Assembly: GCF_002265625.1 (NCBI RefSeq)
Contig: NZ_NOVE01000014.1
Span: forward strand, 1-64,000
From: Prevotella sp. 885
Lineage (GTDB): Bacteria > Bacteroidota > Bacteroidia > Bacteroidales > Bacteroidaceae
Direction: 5' to 3'
Length of the DNA stretch: 64,000 nucleotides
Shown: positions 35,915 to 44,766 of the stretch, in pieces
Layout: every line of letters begins with the position of its first letter
Numbering within the stretch: the first letter of the stretch is position 1
Position numbers and translations under genes: made by a program
Notes under the pieces: model-generated
Told to the model about the DNA's origin: nothing
The model's database searches: none
What the model saw: only the letters and a program-made list of their open reading frames with translations

Positions 35915-36820
35915 TTATTTGAGATCTTCTTCGTTGTTACTGTCCCAACCTTTCAAATCATCTACGCTGATTCGGGTCAGTTCCACTTTGTCTTTTCCTA
36001 CATCGAGTTTATAGGTGTAGCGCTCGCCCTCTTGAAAGTTCGTATCTGACTTCATTTTTGCATGGAAGTTTTTGTCGCCTATCTTGAATTTCAAGAAAAT
36101 CTCGCCAGTTTTGTATGAACCAGGGATAACGATTGCAGAAAACATACCATCGTCATGCTTACAGGCTTGTACCCAAGCAGGATTAGCAGTAGGTGTACTC
36201 ATGACAAATTGCCCTCGGGCTTGGTCTCTACTAAAATCAACACTATTGTGCTTAGAATACACTTGTGGTTCACTAATATCCATATTAGGATAATCTGCAG
36301 TTCCAACATGATATACTATTGTAACCAGCGACATGCGATGCTTCATAGGAATGCTTATATCGTTCCAAGGAATATCGTACCAATATCCAGTTATGAGATC
36401 AGCGTTTTTCAAATTACCTTCGCTGCTTTGGTCTGTCTGTAAATCATACTGTAGATTATTTTTCCCAAAATCCGTGTCAGATGGATATACAGCCAAAATA
36501 GTATGTTGATCGTAGCCTGTTAACCAACGAAAACTTCCTGTACGAGACCATTCGTTTGTTGCACTATTAAAAGAAAGAACAGTCGTACTACCAGGATCAT
36601 AATCCGTAAATATACTTACTGTCAGTTTATCTTTATCCTCCCAATTGTCACCGTATCCCAATGTATTGACACGAGTCTGCATACCTCCAACAGAGAAAGT
36701 GGCATTGATTTCCTGCCCTTTCAGCGTTGGAGCCATATCTTCATTTTGCGTACATGCTGTAAAGCCCATAGCCATAAGGCCCATTACCGCATAGGAAATT
36801 CTTTGTTTTATCGTCTTCAT
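35915..36820 (-). CDS. Fimbrillin-family lipoprotein
   Basis: A 301-residue pilin-like lipoprotein: signal peptide with lipobox (MGLMAMGFTAC, Cys 23), then the TR site in GGMQTRVNTLGYGDNWEDKD and a beta-rich mature domain ending in a strand with YKLDVGKDKVELTRISV. Pilins of this type are exported as lipoproteins, cut after Arg by an outer-membrane protease and assembled by strand exchange. It lies between two other fimbrillins with gaps of 14 and 88 bases. Confidence 0.8.
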   Translation of the reverse strand: MKTIKQRISYAVMGLMAMGFTACTQNEDMAPTLKGQEINATFSVGGMQTRVNTLGYGDNWEDKDKLTVSIFTDYDPGSTTVLSFNSATNEWSRTGSFRWLTGYDQHTILAVYPSDTDFGKNNLQYDLQTDQSSEGNLKNADLITGYWYDIPWNDISIPMKHRMSLVTIVYHVGTADYPNMDISEPQVYSKHNSVDFSRDQARGQFVMSTPTANPAWVQACKHDDGMFSAIVIPGSYKTGEIFLKFKIGDKNFHAKMKSDTNFQEGERYTYKLDVGKDKVELTRISVDDLKGWDSNNEEDLK

Positions 36821-36908
36821 AATCTTCAGTTTTTTATTGTTAGTGAGTTAGTGAGCGACCAAGCTCACTAACCCTGTATTTCCTATTTCTGCACTTTCTT
36901 TATCATTG

Positions 36909-37844
36909 TTATTGCTGTTCTGCGTCCAGACCACCTTCATCACTTGGCAGCCATCCTGTAATGCCAGCTTTGTCTATAACAACACCTGTGTTGTGTATAC
37001 TTATTGTATATGTGTACAGATAGCCGCCTTTAAACTCATTGTTTGTTGACGAAGGCAATGAAGTAGTGTAAGTATTGATTGTGCCATTGTCAGCTACTTC
37101 AAATTCTATATCCATCTTGTTGTTGTCCAAAGACTGAGGAAATACTATGAACTCACAGGAACAGGTGACATCGTTTTTCAAACTTTTATTATCCACATCG
37201 GATTCATAAATTCCTCTATCTCCAGAGACTGTAACTTCACCAGTTAGTGTATTAATAGAACCTGTCTTATAGATACCCTTTAATTTTAATTTATTTTTAA
37301 GGTTCGCATTATTTGCATTAATGCCCTTGCCAGCCCTGAAAGTCAACCGTATCATACTCATGCAATGCTTGAATTGGTTGTCTCCAGTAAATTGCACCTG
37401 TGGGGAAGACTTGGTGGCGGTTGCATCTCTTGCAAAGAGAAAATCTGCTGGGCATGGTTCGCCTTCCTTTACCTCTGCCATATTCCAATTATTTACAATG
37501 CCGTTACCATCAACATTTTCTTGATATGGATAATAGGCACAGAATTGGACTTCTTCAGTTGCGCTTGCAAAATATATTGGATTGGCAGATGTGAAATTTC
37601 CGTCACCAGCAGTTGTATATTTCACATTGTCTCCTATTGTATAGCCTGTTGATGTGACATTTACGCCTATGGCATCGTTATTAGACTAGGTGTTGCCAGT
37701 GGTGGCGCGTGTGGCGTTTTTAACAATATCCGCCTTTACGGTAGCAGCAACAGGACCATTGTTGCCAATACCATCTTCTTCGTTAGCGCAAGCAGCAAAC
37801 AGCAATGCTGCAGCAGCGATGTATAAGAATCTAAATTTCTTCAT
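36909..37844 (-). pseudogene. Fimbrillin-family gene interrupted by one in-frame TAG
   Basis: From the ATG at 37844 the frame reads a lipoprotein start (MKKFRFLYIAAAALLFAAC, Cys 19), then NATRATTGNT, a TAG at codon 53 (37686-37688), and goes on without a break as SNNDAIGVNVTSTGYTIGD for 258 more codons to a normal stop. Fimbrillins have a Trp at this spot (xTWxxxDxIGV), so a single TGG-to-TAG change explains it. All else looks intact, including a strand-rich C-terminus ending WLPSDEGGLDAEQQ. It is either a recent null allele, a sequencing error or phase-variable or suppressed. Confidence 0.8.
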
Positions 37845-37866
37845 ATCTCTTGTTATTTAAGAGTTA

Positions 37867-38760
37867 TTATTGTGCTATATGTTCATTATTGTCTCCTGCC
37901 TCTGTCCAAGGCTTAATGGTTCCAGAAATATCTACGGCAGAACGACTCAATTTTACTACTGTATAGTGGTATCTTTTGCCACCCTCAAGTTTTGCAGGCA
38001 TTGTCCATACGAAAGGAGCGTCGTAACCATTGTTGAGGTCAAACTCTATCACTCGGCTTGCTTCTTCTGTAGGGAGCAGGATTGCCTCATACAGCTTGCC
38101 AGCTTGGGTAGTTTGCATCTTGATGTCCGTAGGATTTCCTTCACCAGAGATAGTCCCATCCGCAAGATTGAAAGTGGCTTTGGTATTCTGACCTTTCACT
38201 GTCACAGTCATTTTCTTAAGGTCTTCTTGCGTGAGACCGTTACCTGGTTGAACTTCCAAAACAAGATTGCTTAACTTATGGTAGAACTTCAAGAATACCT
38301 GTGGCGTAGCTTTGTTGCAGCCTGTAGTCTTGGCATACATGAAGTCGATAGCTTCTTGTTCCCCTTGGTCTGTTACATCAAGTGCTACCTTGTAGTCATT
38401 GACAGTGGTCTGTGGATAGTAAGAATAGAAGTCCACATCTCCATCTATCGGGAAGAAAACAGTCTTACCTCCAGAAACAGGTGAAAAGCCTATACTTCCA
38501 CTTGTCTGATAGCAAATATTGTCAACACCCTCTTTGATTGCATCCGCCGAGAGAGGCTGATTTGCTCCTGTCATGAAGATACCGATCTCGTCACCATCAG
38601 CCCAGGCTAAACCGGCAGCACGGGTGTTTACACTGATACCACCAGTAAACTGCACGGCTACCTTATCGTTCTGGGTAGAAGGAGCTGTATCTTCTGTACT
38701 GCATGAAACCATTGCACCAGCCAAGAGTGCAAGGGCGAAGAACTTAGTCATCTTTTTCAT
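37867..38760 (-). CDS. Fimbrillin-family lipoprotein, probable major pilin
   Basis: A 297-residue protein with lipobox (FALALLAGAMVSC, Cys 20), the protease-site region ISVNTRAAGLAWADGDEIGI (about 45-64) and the two-domain fimbrillin layout, with FKHKLSNLVLEV-like strand FYHKLSNLVLEVQPG in the middle and WTMPAKLEGGKRYHYTV near the end. First fimbrillin after the anchor gene, so it may be the main shaft subunit; this is inference from order. Confidence 0.85.
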   Translation of the reverse strand: MKKMTKFFALALLAGAMVSCSTEDTAPSTQNDKVAVQFTGGISVNTRAAGLAWADGDEIGIFMTGANQPLSADAIKEGVDNICYQTSGSIGFSPVSGGKTVFFPIDGDVDFYSYYPQTTVNDYKVALDVTDQGEQEAIDFMYAKTTGCNKATPQVFLKFYHKLSNLVLEVQPGNGLTQEDLKKMTVTVKGQNTKATFNLADGTISGEGNPTDIKMQTTQAGKLYEAILLPTEEASRVIEFDLNNGYDAPFVWTMPAKLEGGKRYHYTVVKLSRSAVDISGTIKPWTEAGDNNEHIAQ

Positions 38761-38785
38761 ATAATAAACATTTTAAAAGTTATTA

Positions 38786-39679
38786 TTATTTTATTTCTAC
38801 TTCATTGTTGAGGTTCGTCCAACCGTTGATGGTAGCTTCCAGATTCATCTTTGGCTGCATTTGGTTGTAGCTGAGTCGTAACTCATACTTTCCTCCAACC
38901 TTCATCGCAGGAGCGGTGATGTCATACTCTTGCAAGGTCCCGTTAGGCAGCAAGAGACGGAGATAAATATGAGAGGCGGAACTTCCCTGTATGGTCGGCA
39001 TCAGCCGGATGACTTCTGATTGCAAAGTTGACTCAGTAGCCAAGATAGTAGGTATTTCCACTTCCGTTGGCTTTATGCTCGGCAACCCATAGTCGCCATC
39101 ACTATTCTTCAGTGTAGGGAATAGACACCAGGCACAGTCTAAAGCCTTGCCACTCATCTCAGTGCCTTTAGGTACATTCTCTATGATGATGGTCAGTTCG
39201 GCAAGCACGCTCTTCATTGGGTTTTGCACCACATAGCTGCCTTCCTTGTCATCTATCTTCACATCGGCAACTCCAAAATAAGCATTATGCTTCACATCTT
39301 TAGGATTGGTCAACCCTATCTGGATATTGTTCCAATTAGTCAAAGCCCTGGTCTGGTCAGTGGTGAAGAATGGCTCTATGAGATTGGCGGCAGCCAGAAT
39401 CTGATAATGCCCTACAGGAAGAACGAAGCGTTGGCTTGCCACCTCCTGCGCACTGCCATAATGTTTTTCCTCTACTAATGAACCGTCATCGGCATTGAAT
39501 ATCCAGAGTTTCACGTCCTTCACTTCCGTACCTTGGTCGGCTTCATCCGCCCAAGTGAGCGATACTGACAAGCCACCCTCGTCCTCACCATCATGAGCAT
39601 TATGGTCGCAGCTTGCCAAGAGGCATGGGACGCATAACAGCACCCATAACCAAATATTAAATCTTCTTTTTGCTTTCAT
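38786..39679 (-). CDS. Mfa2/FimB-family fimbrial anchor lipoprotein
   Basis: A 297-residue lipoprotein (lipobox VPCLLASC, Cys 24) with the FimB/Mfa2 pattern: VSLTWADEADQGTEVKDVKL, WIFNADDGSLVEE, then LPVGHYQILAAANL. Anchor proteins lack the Arg protease site and keep the pilus on the outer membrane, setting its length. Conserved short C-terminal strand INGWTNLNNEVEIK. It lies 21 bases after the OmpA-like gene and 25 before the first pilin. Confidence 0.85.
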   Translation of the reverse strand: MKAKRRFNIWLWVLLCVPCLLASCDHNAHDGEDEGGLSVSLTWADEADQGTEVKDVKLWIFNADDGSLVEEKHYGSAQEVASQRFVLPVGHYQILAAANLIEPFFTTDQTRALTNWNNIQIGLTNPKDVKHNAYFGVADVKIDDKEGSYVVQNPMKSVLAELTIIIENVPKGTEMSGKALDCAWCLFPTLKNSDGDYGLPSIKPTEVEIPTILATESTLQSEVIRLMPTIQGSSASHIYLRLLLPNGTLQEYDITAPAMKVGGKYELRLSYNQMQPKMNLEATINGWTNLNNEVEIK

Positions 39680-39700
39680 CTTCTATCCGTGTTTTATGGG

Positions 39701-40969
39701 TTACTTATTATTGTCCGTGGTCTCTACTCGGCGTGCTTTTCCGGCTTCCAGAGAGCCGTCGCTTCCGTTTCCTACGGCAGTAATGCGACTTGCCTCAATG
39801 CCATTCCTCACAAGCCATGTCTTCAGCGCTTCTGCACGCTGGCGGGATATGCGCTTGTTGACAGCCACGCTGCCTTTTGTGTCGCACCAGCCGGTCACCG
39901 TCACCTTCATGTCCGGATTCTCCTTTAATGTACGTAGGATATCATTCAGCTTTGACAGCTCGCTCTGCTTGATGGCGATACTGTTGAATGCGAAGTAGAC
40001 AACGGGGAATGTCACCTTGTGCTGTTCTGCCACGTCTTGCTCAGCAACCTTTGTCTCAGCCTTATCTGCCGTCTCCTTCTGGAGGTGGTCAGCCTGAGGA
40101 GTGGTCACCTGCTGCGGCGCTTCCGGTATTGTTGTCGGCACTTCCGGTATTGTTGTCGGCGTTGTTTCCACAGCCATGTTCTTCTTCTTTGTCTTTGCGA
40201 AGCTTATTCCCAACCTTATGCCGCTTTCCCAAACGAAGTTGTTCTTATGCAGATGCTCCGGCATTGCGTCCATGCGTTCGCCAGTAAGACGAGTCAGTCC
40301 GGAATAGATGCCAAGTTTCAGGCATGAGGTAAGTTGGTAGCCCACCTGCAGATCCGCGCCATAACCAAGATGCCAGTCGGTTGAGCCTTTCATCACCTTG
40401 GCATCATCGGCTATAGTCCGGATGTCAGCCTTGGTCGTTACAGCATATATATGAGGCGAGACAGCCAAATCCCATCGGCTGTCAGCCGTCTTATGGAACA
40501 GCCCCAGGAGATTAATGTTCACTCTTGCCCCATACTGTCCCATCCTGACATGGCTCTTCAGATCGGCATACTCCCAACTGTCCATGCCTAAGACACCTGC
40601 CTTGTAAAGCACACCGTCGCTACCAAGCCAATAGCAGCGTTCTACGCAGCAGTCTTGTGCAGACAAGCTCATCTCTCCATACTTGGCGGACAGCTCTGCC
40701 GAGAAGACGGAACCAAAACGATAGCCGCCATATACGCCGGCAGCCCAACCGAGGTGCGTCTTGTCGTGTCCGAAACTTGAGAAAGTGGAGAAGCCGAAAG
40801 GCATCCCACCCTCAATACCGACGTACCAGCCTTGCCAACGAGTCTTTCCGCCTTCTTTTACTTCTGCTTTCGCAAAAGCAAATGGAAGAACAAATGCAAG
40901 CATAGCGACCAGCAGCCGATTTTTTGTTGTCAAATGATTTACCATATTATTTCGTTTATTTTTTTTCAT
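39701..40969 (-). CDS. OmpA-like outer-membrane protein with DUF3575-like barrel
   Basis: A 422-residue protein. A signal peptide (LLVAMLAFVLPFAFAKA, about 20-36) leads to a beta-barrel domain (about 45-255, WQGWYVGIEGGMPFGFS, then LGWAAGVYGGYRFGSVFSAE) like the DUF3575 proteins that precede fimbrial genes in Bacteroidales. A Pro/Thr/Gln linker with two copies of a TTIPEVP/TTIPEAP unit joins it to a peptidoglycan-binding OmpA domain (about 315-415, VTVTGWCDTKGSVAVNKRIS and RQRAEALKTWLVRNGI). The start overlaps the stop of the small membrane protein gene (ATGA), fixing it and showing coupled translation. Confidence 0.85.
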   Translation of the reverse strand: MKKNKRNNMVNHLTTKNRLLVAMLAFVLPFAFAKAEVKEGGKTRWQGWYVGIEGGMPFGFSTFSSFGHDKTHLGWAAGVYGGYRFGSVFSAELSAKYGEMSLSAQDCCVERCYWLGSDGVLYKAGVLGMDSWEYADLKSHVRMGQYGARVNINLLGLFHKTADSRWDLAVSPHIYAVTTKADIRTIADDAKVMKGSTDWHLGYGADLQVGYQLTSCLKLGIYSGLTRLTGERMDAMPEHLHKNNFVWESGIRLGISFAKTKKKNMAVETTPTTIPEVPTTIPEAPQQVTTPQADHLQKETADKAETKVAEQDVAEQHKVTFPVVYFAFNSIAIKQSELSKLNDILRTLKENPDMKVTVTGWCDTKGSVAVNKRISRQRAEALKTWLVRNGIEASRITAVGNGSDGSLEAGKARRVETTDNNK

Positions 40970-41211
40970 TCCAGGAAATACAAGAGGTTGGTCAGTAAGA
41001 TAAATATGGATGCCAACAGCAGAAAGATATAAAAGCGTTCTCTCTTGATGAAGTCACGAAAGCTATAGCGAGCCTTCCAATGATTCTCAAGGTACATCCT
41101 GTACTCATGTATCATGGCATATCCGAAGATAAGGCATAATATGAGTACAAACACCCCGATGATAATCAGGGCTAATTCTATCCTTGGCATAGTTTCTATT
41201 ATTTCCTTCAT
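40966..41211 (-). CDS. Small two-helix membrane protein, first gene of the fimbrial operon
   Basis: A ~81-residue protein with two membrane helices (ALIIIGVFVLILCLIFGYAM and FYIFLLLASIFILLTNLLYF) and a basic loop between (ENHWKARYSFRDFIKRERF). No family recognised. The start at 41211 lies directly after a TATATTTG -7 box (41216-41223), which would leave almost no leader; the next ATG at 41190 (MPRIELAL) with AAGGA upstream is an alternative. Translation is coupled to the OmpA-like gene. Confidence 0.6.
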   Translation of the reverse strand: MKEIIETMPRIELALIIIGVFVLILCLIFGYAMIHEYRMYLENHWKARYSFRDFIKRERFYIFLLLASIFILLTNLLYFLE

Positions 41212-41215
41212 GTTG

Positions 41216-41223
41216 CAAATATA
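41216..41223 (-). promoter_or_regulatory. Predicted -7 box of the fimbrial operon
   Basis: TATATTTG followed by C on the minus strand, just before the ATG at 41211. Confidence 0.4.
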
Positions 41224-41378
41224 GGGCATTGACACGAAAGAAGGTGCAGTTTTTCACTGTTCAAGTGTCGCATTCATACCAAAAAGGTGTCGCATTCGTA
41301 GGAATGCGACACCCTTTTGGCTGTTTTTCGATAAAATTTTTGCTTTTTCTTTGGTGTTTTTACAAAAAATGGATACGC

Positions 41379-41800
41379 TCAATTTGAATCTTTTTGTGCT
41401 GCTTCTGTAGACTGGAAGGCTCTCCATTCTGTAGGAGAACAGCCTTCTTTTGTCTTGAATATTCGGTAAAGATGAGTGCGACAAGAGAATCCACACTCGG
41501 CAGAAATGATCTTGCTTTTTTGGCAAGAACCTGACGATACCCCCCACTTCTCATATATCTTGTTCTCGAAGAACCTTTATTTTCCTCTTCTTTATCCAGA
41601 AGTTCTTCGGTAGGGACATAACTGCTGCCGAGAGCGATAAACGTAAGATTGAAGAACAGCAGGGCAAGCAATACGGCAGGACCTACTATATATAATAAGG
41701 TGGTGGAAAAGATGGCAATCGGCATAGCGAGTGCCACGAAGAAGGCATTGACAAGCATGAATATAAAACATGCAAACTGAAGTAGAAATAATGAATCCAT
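41379..41800 (-). pseudogene. Membrane-anchored AraC-type regulator, frameshifted
   Basis: The first frame from the ATG at 41800 gives MDSLFLLQFACFIFMLVNAFF and two hydrophobic helices, then a cytoplasmic EELLDKEEENK. From about 41580 the sensible frame shifts by one: it reads RFFENKIYEKWGVSSGS and then SAECGFSCRTHLYRIFKTKE with GCSPTEWRAF, the second half of an AraC HTH, ending at a TGA at 41379. One missing A in the AAATAAAGG run would restore one protein. Such regulators are common beside fimbrial loci. The membrane part is also short compared with the 6-8 helices of relatives, so the gene may be cut at the 5' end as well. Confidence 0.6.
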
Positions 41801-41807
41801 ACGCTTG

Positions 41808-41815
41808 CAAAAGTA
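41808..41815 (-). promoter_or_regulatory. Predicted -7 box of the AraC-type pseudogene
   Basis: TACTTTTG followed by C on the minus strand, 8-15 bases before the ATG at 41800. Confidence 0.4.
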
Positions 41816-41887
41816 CGAGAATAATTTCAGAAAAAGGTACAATATTCTCAAGATGTTTACGAAACATACAAATAAATCAAACTCAAA

Positions 41888-42585
41888 GACATGTTCTTCA
41901 TGTCTTCTTGTCTACATGCAAATATCGTACAAAGAGTAAAAAGCTGTTACAAAATAAAAATCAATTATAGAGAATCAAAAAGCTGTTTTTACGGTGTTTT
42001 GCTGTGCAAACAGCACCAATGCTTAACGATAGCGCCACTTTTACAGTACAATAGTGCCACTATTAGACAGTAAAAGTGGCGCTATTGCAGCCCTTTGTGC
42101 TTGTTTAGCTCCGTTATTCATTGCACATTTCTTTCCACGACCGCATAACTATCTACACATCAGCACGTTGTCGCTGCACGCTCAAAACTCAAGAATTTCG
42201 CACCAAAGATTTTGTTGTGCGTTCAACTGGGAGTATTGAGCGTTAGAAATGCAAATATTGTCATGCAAACTAACCGCCAAACAGGAATTTATCAGCGAAA
42301 CGAATTAACAACGAAAGTATATTATATTGCCTTAGACGGCGAAACAACGAATTTGAACGAATTTACGAATTTTTGCGGTGTTCTACTACTCATCCAACAA
42401 TTCGTTAATTCGATAAAATTCGTTGTTCTTTCTCCGCTACGCTATGAAAGCGGCAGAGCCGAGCGCCCGCGTCTGAGCGTAATAATTATATTTGTTGTTT
42501 CTTTAATTCGTCTCACCGCTAAACTGCAATTTACAGCTGCAAAGGCAAACATAGGAGGCTATGGCGTCTCGCCGTAGCCACGCAG
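41888..42585 (+). repeat. Large non-coding repeat, copy B
   Basis: The inverted partner of copy A at 17780-18545, about 23 kb away. It begins with CATGTTCTTCATGTCTTCTT, goes through the AAAAAGCTGTTACAAAAT block, one AGTGGCGCTATT hairpin unit pair (42026-42084), and the CGAATT-rich inverted repeat at about 42300-42430, and ends at the GGAGGCTATGGCGTCTCGCC hairpin. Compared with copy A it has fewer array units and a ~45-base insert (CTTTCTCCGCTACGCTATGA onward, about 42428-42470). The remaining stretch to 42889 has short repetitive words such as GTGTCCTGAAGGGACAC but no gene. Confidence 0.8.
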
Positions 42586-42889
42586 CCTCCCATAGCAGCT
42601 CATCAATCAGAGCCGTGTAATACGTAACTTTGTACAGCGCCGTGTCCTGAAGGGACACGTATCAATCAGAAACCCACTGCAAGCTCCGAAGGAGCGCAGC
42701 TGTGGGATAAGCATCATCTCACCCTCTCTCTCTTGGTTCCGCAAAGCGGGACCCGCAGCTCATACTCAATCTGCTTACTGAATTGATAGGGTAAAATGCT
42801 GTATCACTTATTGTTATTCCACCAATTCAAATTGAACATTTCACAATGCGTCTTGGCGCAAAATTCAAAATTCCTAACTCCTAATTAGA

Positions 42890-43476
42890 TTAGGCAGGGC
42901 TTTGACAAAAACCTTTCTCCACAATCCGCTTATGGGCGCAAATCCTATCGGATTTAAATAAAAGGCTTTACATTAGGTCTTACGAGAACCTGTTCTCGAC
43001 AACCTAACGTAAAGCCTTTTATTTGTGCACAGCACGCGCCCATAATCGGAAAAACATATAAAAACACAAGGTAGCGGACGGCACCCGCCGTCCGAATTAG
43101 GAATTTTGAGTTTAGAATTCTTGCTTAGGCAAGCGGCAAAGCCGAGCGAGGAATTGTGCGCTAAGGCGCATTATGAATTGTTCATTTGAATTAATAGGAT
43201 GAAATCTTCCAATTCAAACTGAATAATTCATAATCGGAGGCGAAGCCGAGAATAAATCAAAACTCAAAATTCGGATGGTGGGAGCCACCTGTTTGTGTTT
43301 TTCTTTGTTTTTCCGTTTGTGCTTTTCGAGAGAGGCGAAAACTTCTCATTCATTTATGGCATATATGGGCGTGAGAACTTGTTCTCATAAGACCATATAT
43401 ACCATAAAGGAATTGCCGAAGGCTCGAAAAGCATAAGCGGATTGTGGAGTCAGGTTTTTGTCAAAGCCCTGCCTAA
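42890..43476. mobile_element. Non-coding 587-bp element with 45-bp terminal inverted repeats (MITE-like)
   Basis: Left end TTAGGCAGGGCTTTGACAAA (42890-42934 in full) and right end (43432-43476) are inverted copies with two mismatches. Inside are two large hairpins: 42956-43024 (AAATAAAAGGCTTTAC arms) and about 43351-43410 (CATTTATGG.. arms), each with the palindrome GAGAACNNGTTCTC at its tip. Between lie AT-rich repeats and the hairpin CGGACGGCACCCGCCGTCCG. No protein is encoded. No clear target duplication flanks it. Confidence 0.6.
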
Positions 43477-43561
43477 CATTTAGGCTAAGTGAGGCTGTGT
43501 CAAAAGTAAGGAATTAGGAATTTCAGTGGCTGAAACATCCTCTTTTTGCTGTTTTGAGACT

Positions 43562-43866
43562 CTAATAATTCATTCCGAAGTACCAGAGAGTGATGATGAT
43601 TCCATGCCCCGTCTCGATATCGTCTTTTACGATACGTCCATTTTTCACATCCTCTAAATGTTGTCGGCAGACACATACAGGTGATGACCTTCCTTAGATA
43701 GTTTGATGCGCTGAAGTATCATGGTGGTTTTTCCAACGCCTCGCGGTCCCATGATACCTATTAATCGTCCATTCCAGTTGATTTCATCATATTTATATCT
43801 GATGAAATCAAGCGGAGTACGCTTCAATAACTCCGCCATGTATTCATATAGTTTATTGTCTATCAT
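43562..43866 (-). pseudogene. AAA ATPase (DUF4143 type), internally deleted
   Basis: The 5' part encodes 70 residues with a Walker A motif (GIMGPRGVGKTTMILQRI, GPRGVGKT at about 39-46) and stops at HLYVSADNI. Only a few bases later another frame reads NGRIVKDDIETGHGIIITLW and ends YFGMNY with a TAG at 43562. These are the usual N- and C-termini of the ~400-residue ATP-binding proteins with a C-terminal DUF4143 domain, so about 300 codons are missing. Nothing in it can hydrolyse ATP. Confidence 0.75.
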
Positions 43867-43918
43867 ATCTTGATCTTTTAGATGAATATCATTTAAAACT
43901 GTAGCAAAGATACAAACA

Positions 43919-43999
43919 ATCCCTCATTGAGGGATAAATTATCCCAAAAAGTTCCCTTAATGAGGGATGAATTTAAATATTTTTATCCCTCAATGAGTT
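43919..43999. promoter_or_regulatory. Repeated palindrome ATCCCTCA/TGAGGGAT upstream of the ATPase relic
   Basis: Perfect palindrome ATCCCTCATTGAGGGAT at 43919-43935, a diverged copy TTCCCTTAATGAGGGATGA at about 43952-43970 and a third half at 43985-43997 (ATCCCTCAATGAG). The ordered copies just upstream of a start codon look like an operator, possibly autoregulatory. Minus-strand TATCTTTG at about 43905-43912 is a possible -7 box. Confidence 0.45.
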
Positions 44000-44046
44000 T
44001 TTTTGCACATATCTACGTATGCGTTATAGAGAATTGTTATTGAAGC

Positions 44047-44062
44047 TTACTCCCACTCAATT
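44047..44062 (+). repeat. Left attachment repeat of the guaA island
   Basis: TTACTCCCACTCAATT, identical over 16 bases to the end of guaA. Flanking bases on both sides differ from those at the right copy. Confidence 0.8.
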
Positions 44063-44766
44063 ATACTCTATATCTGATATTCAGAGAGTTAGCTATTGTC
44101 GGGGATATTTATCGGGGACAGCACAAGCATCGGACACCTCCGTGACAATCAGCTACTTACAAGATTTATCATACTTAAAATCAAATGCCTTTCCTTTCAA
44201 GTCTTCAGATTTTTTAATATTCAATTTTGCAATAGTAGTCTCTCAAGTAGTATGTTTGCAACATGAGAATAAATGATAGAAATAAAACCATATAAAAAAT
44301 GTATCAATCAAATCTAAAAGGTTATTGTGACACAGATGCAGTATAGATTGCACGGATAAAGTGAAATTATTCTAAATACAAACACAAAACAGCAAATTCA
44401 TGAAGAGAAATTCTTTAGTCTCAACATTTTTAGTTAATTTTACAGCGTCATATTGCCGAAATAGGCTTTATTGACGGACATATTTAGAGAAGCGTATTTC
44501 GCCATACTCCTCCGTGTGAAACTTGGACACTTTCGCAAAATGGTTTATAGGAGTGTAGTGAGAATATGCCTCTACTTGACGTGTATTCGTATACAAAGAC
44601 GAGATACGTACAGGTGGGGCTTATTCTCCTTTTTCCATAAACCAACGGAGTCCAAGCCGTCACACAGAGGGAAAAGGAGCAATAAAGCCTCACTTTTCTT
44701 TTTATGCTCCCTAACATCAAATTACTAACAGCACTGTTTGGGCTATGGTGCGTCAAATGAAACAAA
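44063..44766. other. Left island end, no gene recognised
   Basis: About 700 bases without a convincing gene. A plus-strand frame through the attachment repeat (44019-44276) has no family features. The words TCGGGGATATTTATCGGGGAC near 44098 resemble the opposite end of the island. Otherwise AT-rich sequence with a weak inverted pair around 44545 and 44635 (GGTTTATAGGAG / CCATAAACC). Confidence 0.5.

Noticed and set aside
42212..42577. 121-codon frame in repeat copy B and its counterpart at 17841-18089
   Set aside because: They look similar to each other only because the DNA repeats are similar; insertions and array differences break the frames, so coding is not under selection.
44019..44276. 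85-codon plus-strand frame at the left island end
   Set aside because: It runs through the attachment repeat from chromosome to island, has no family features and no good start signal.
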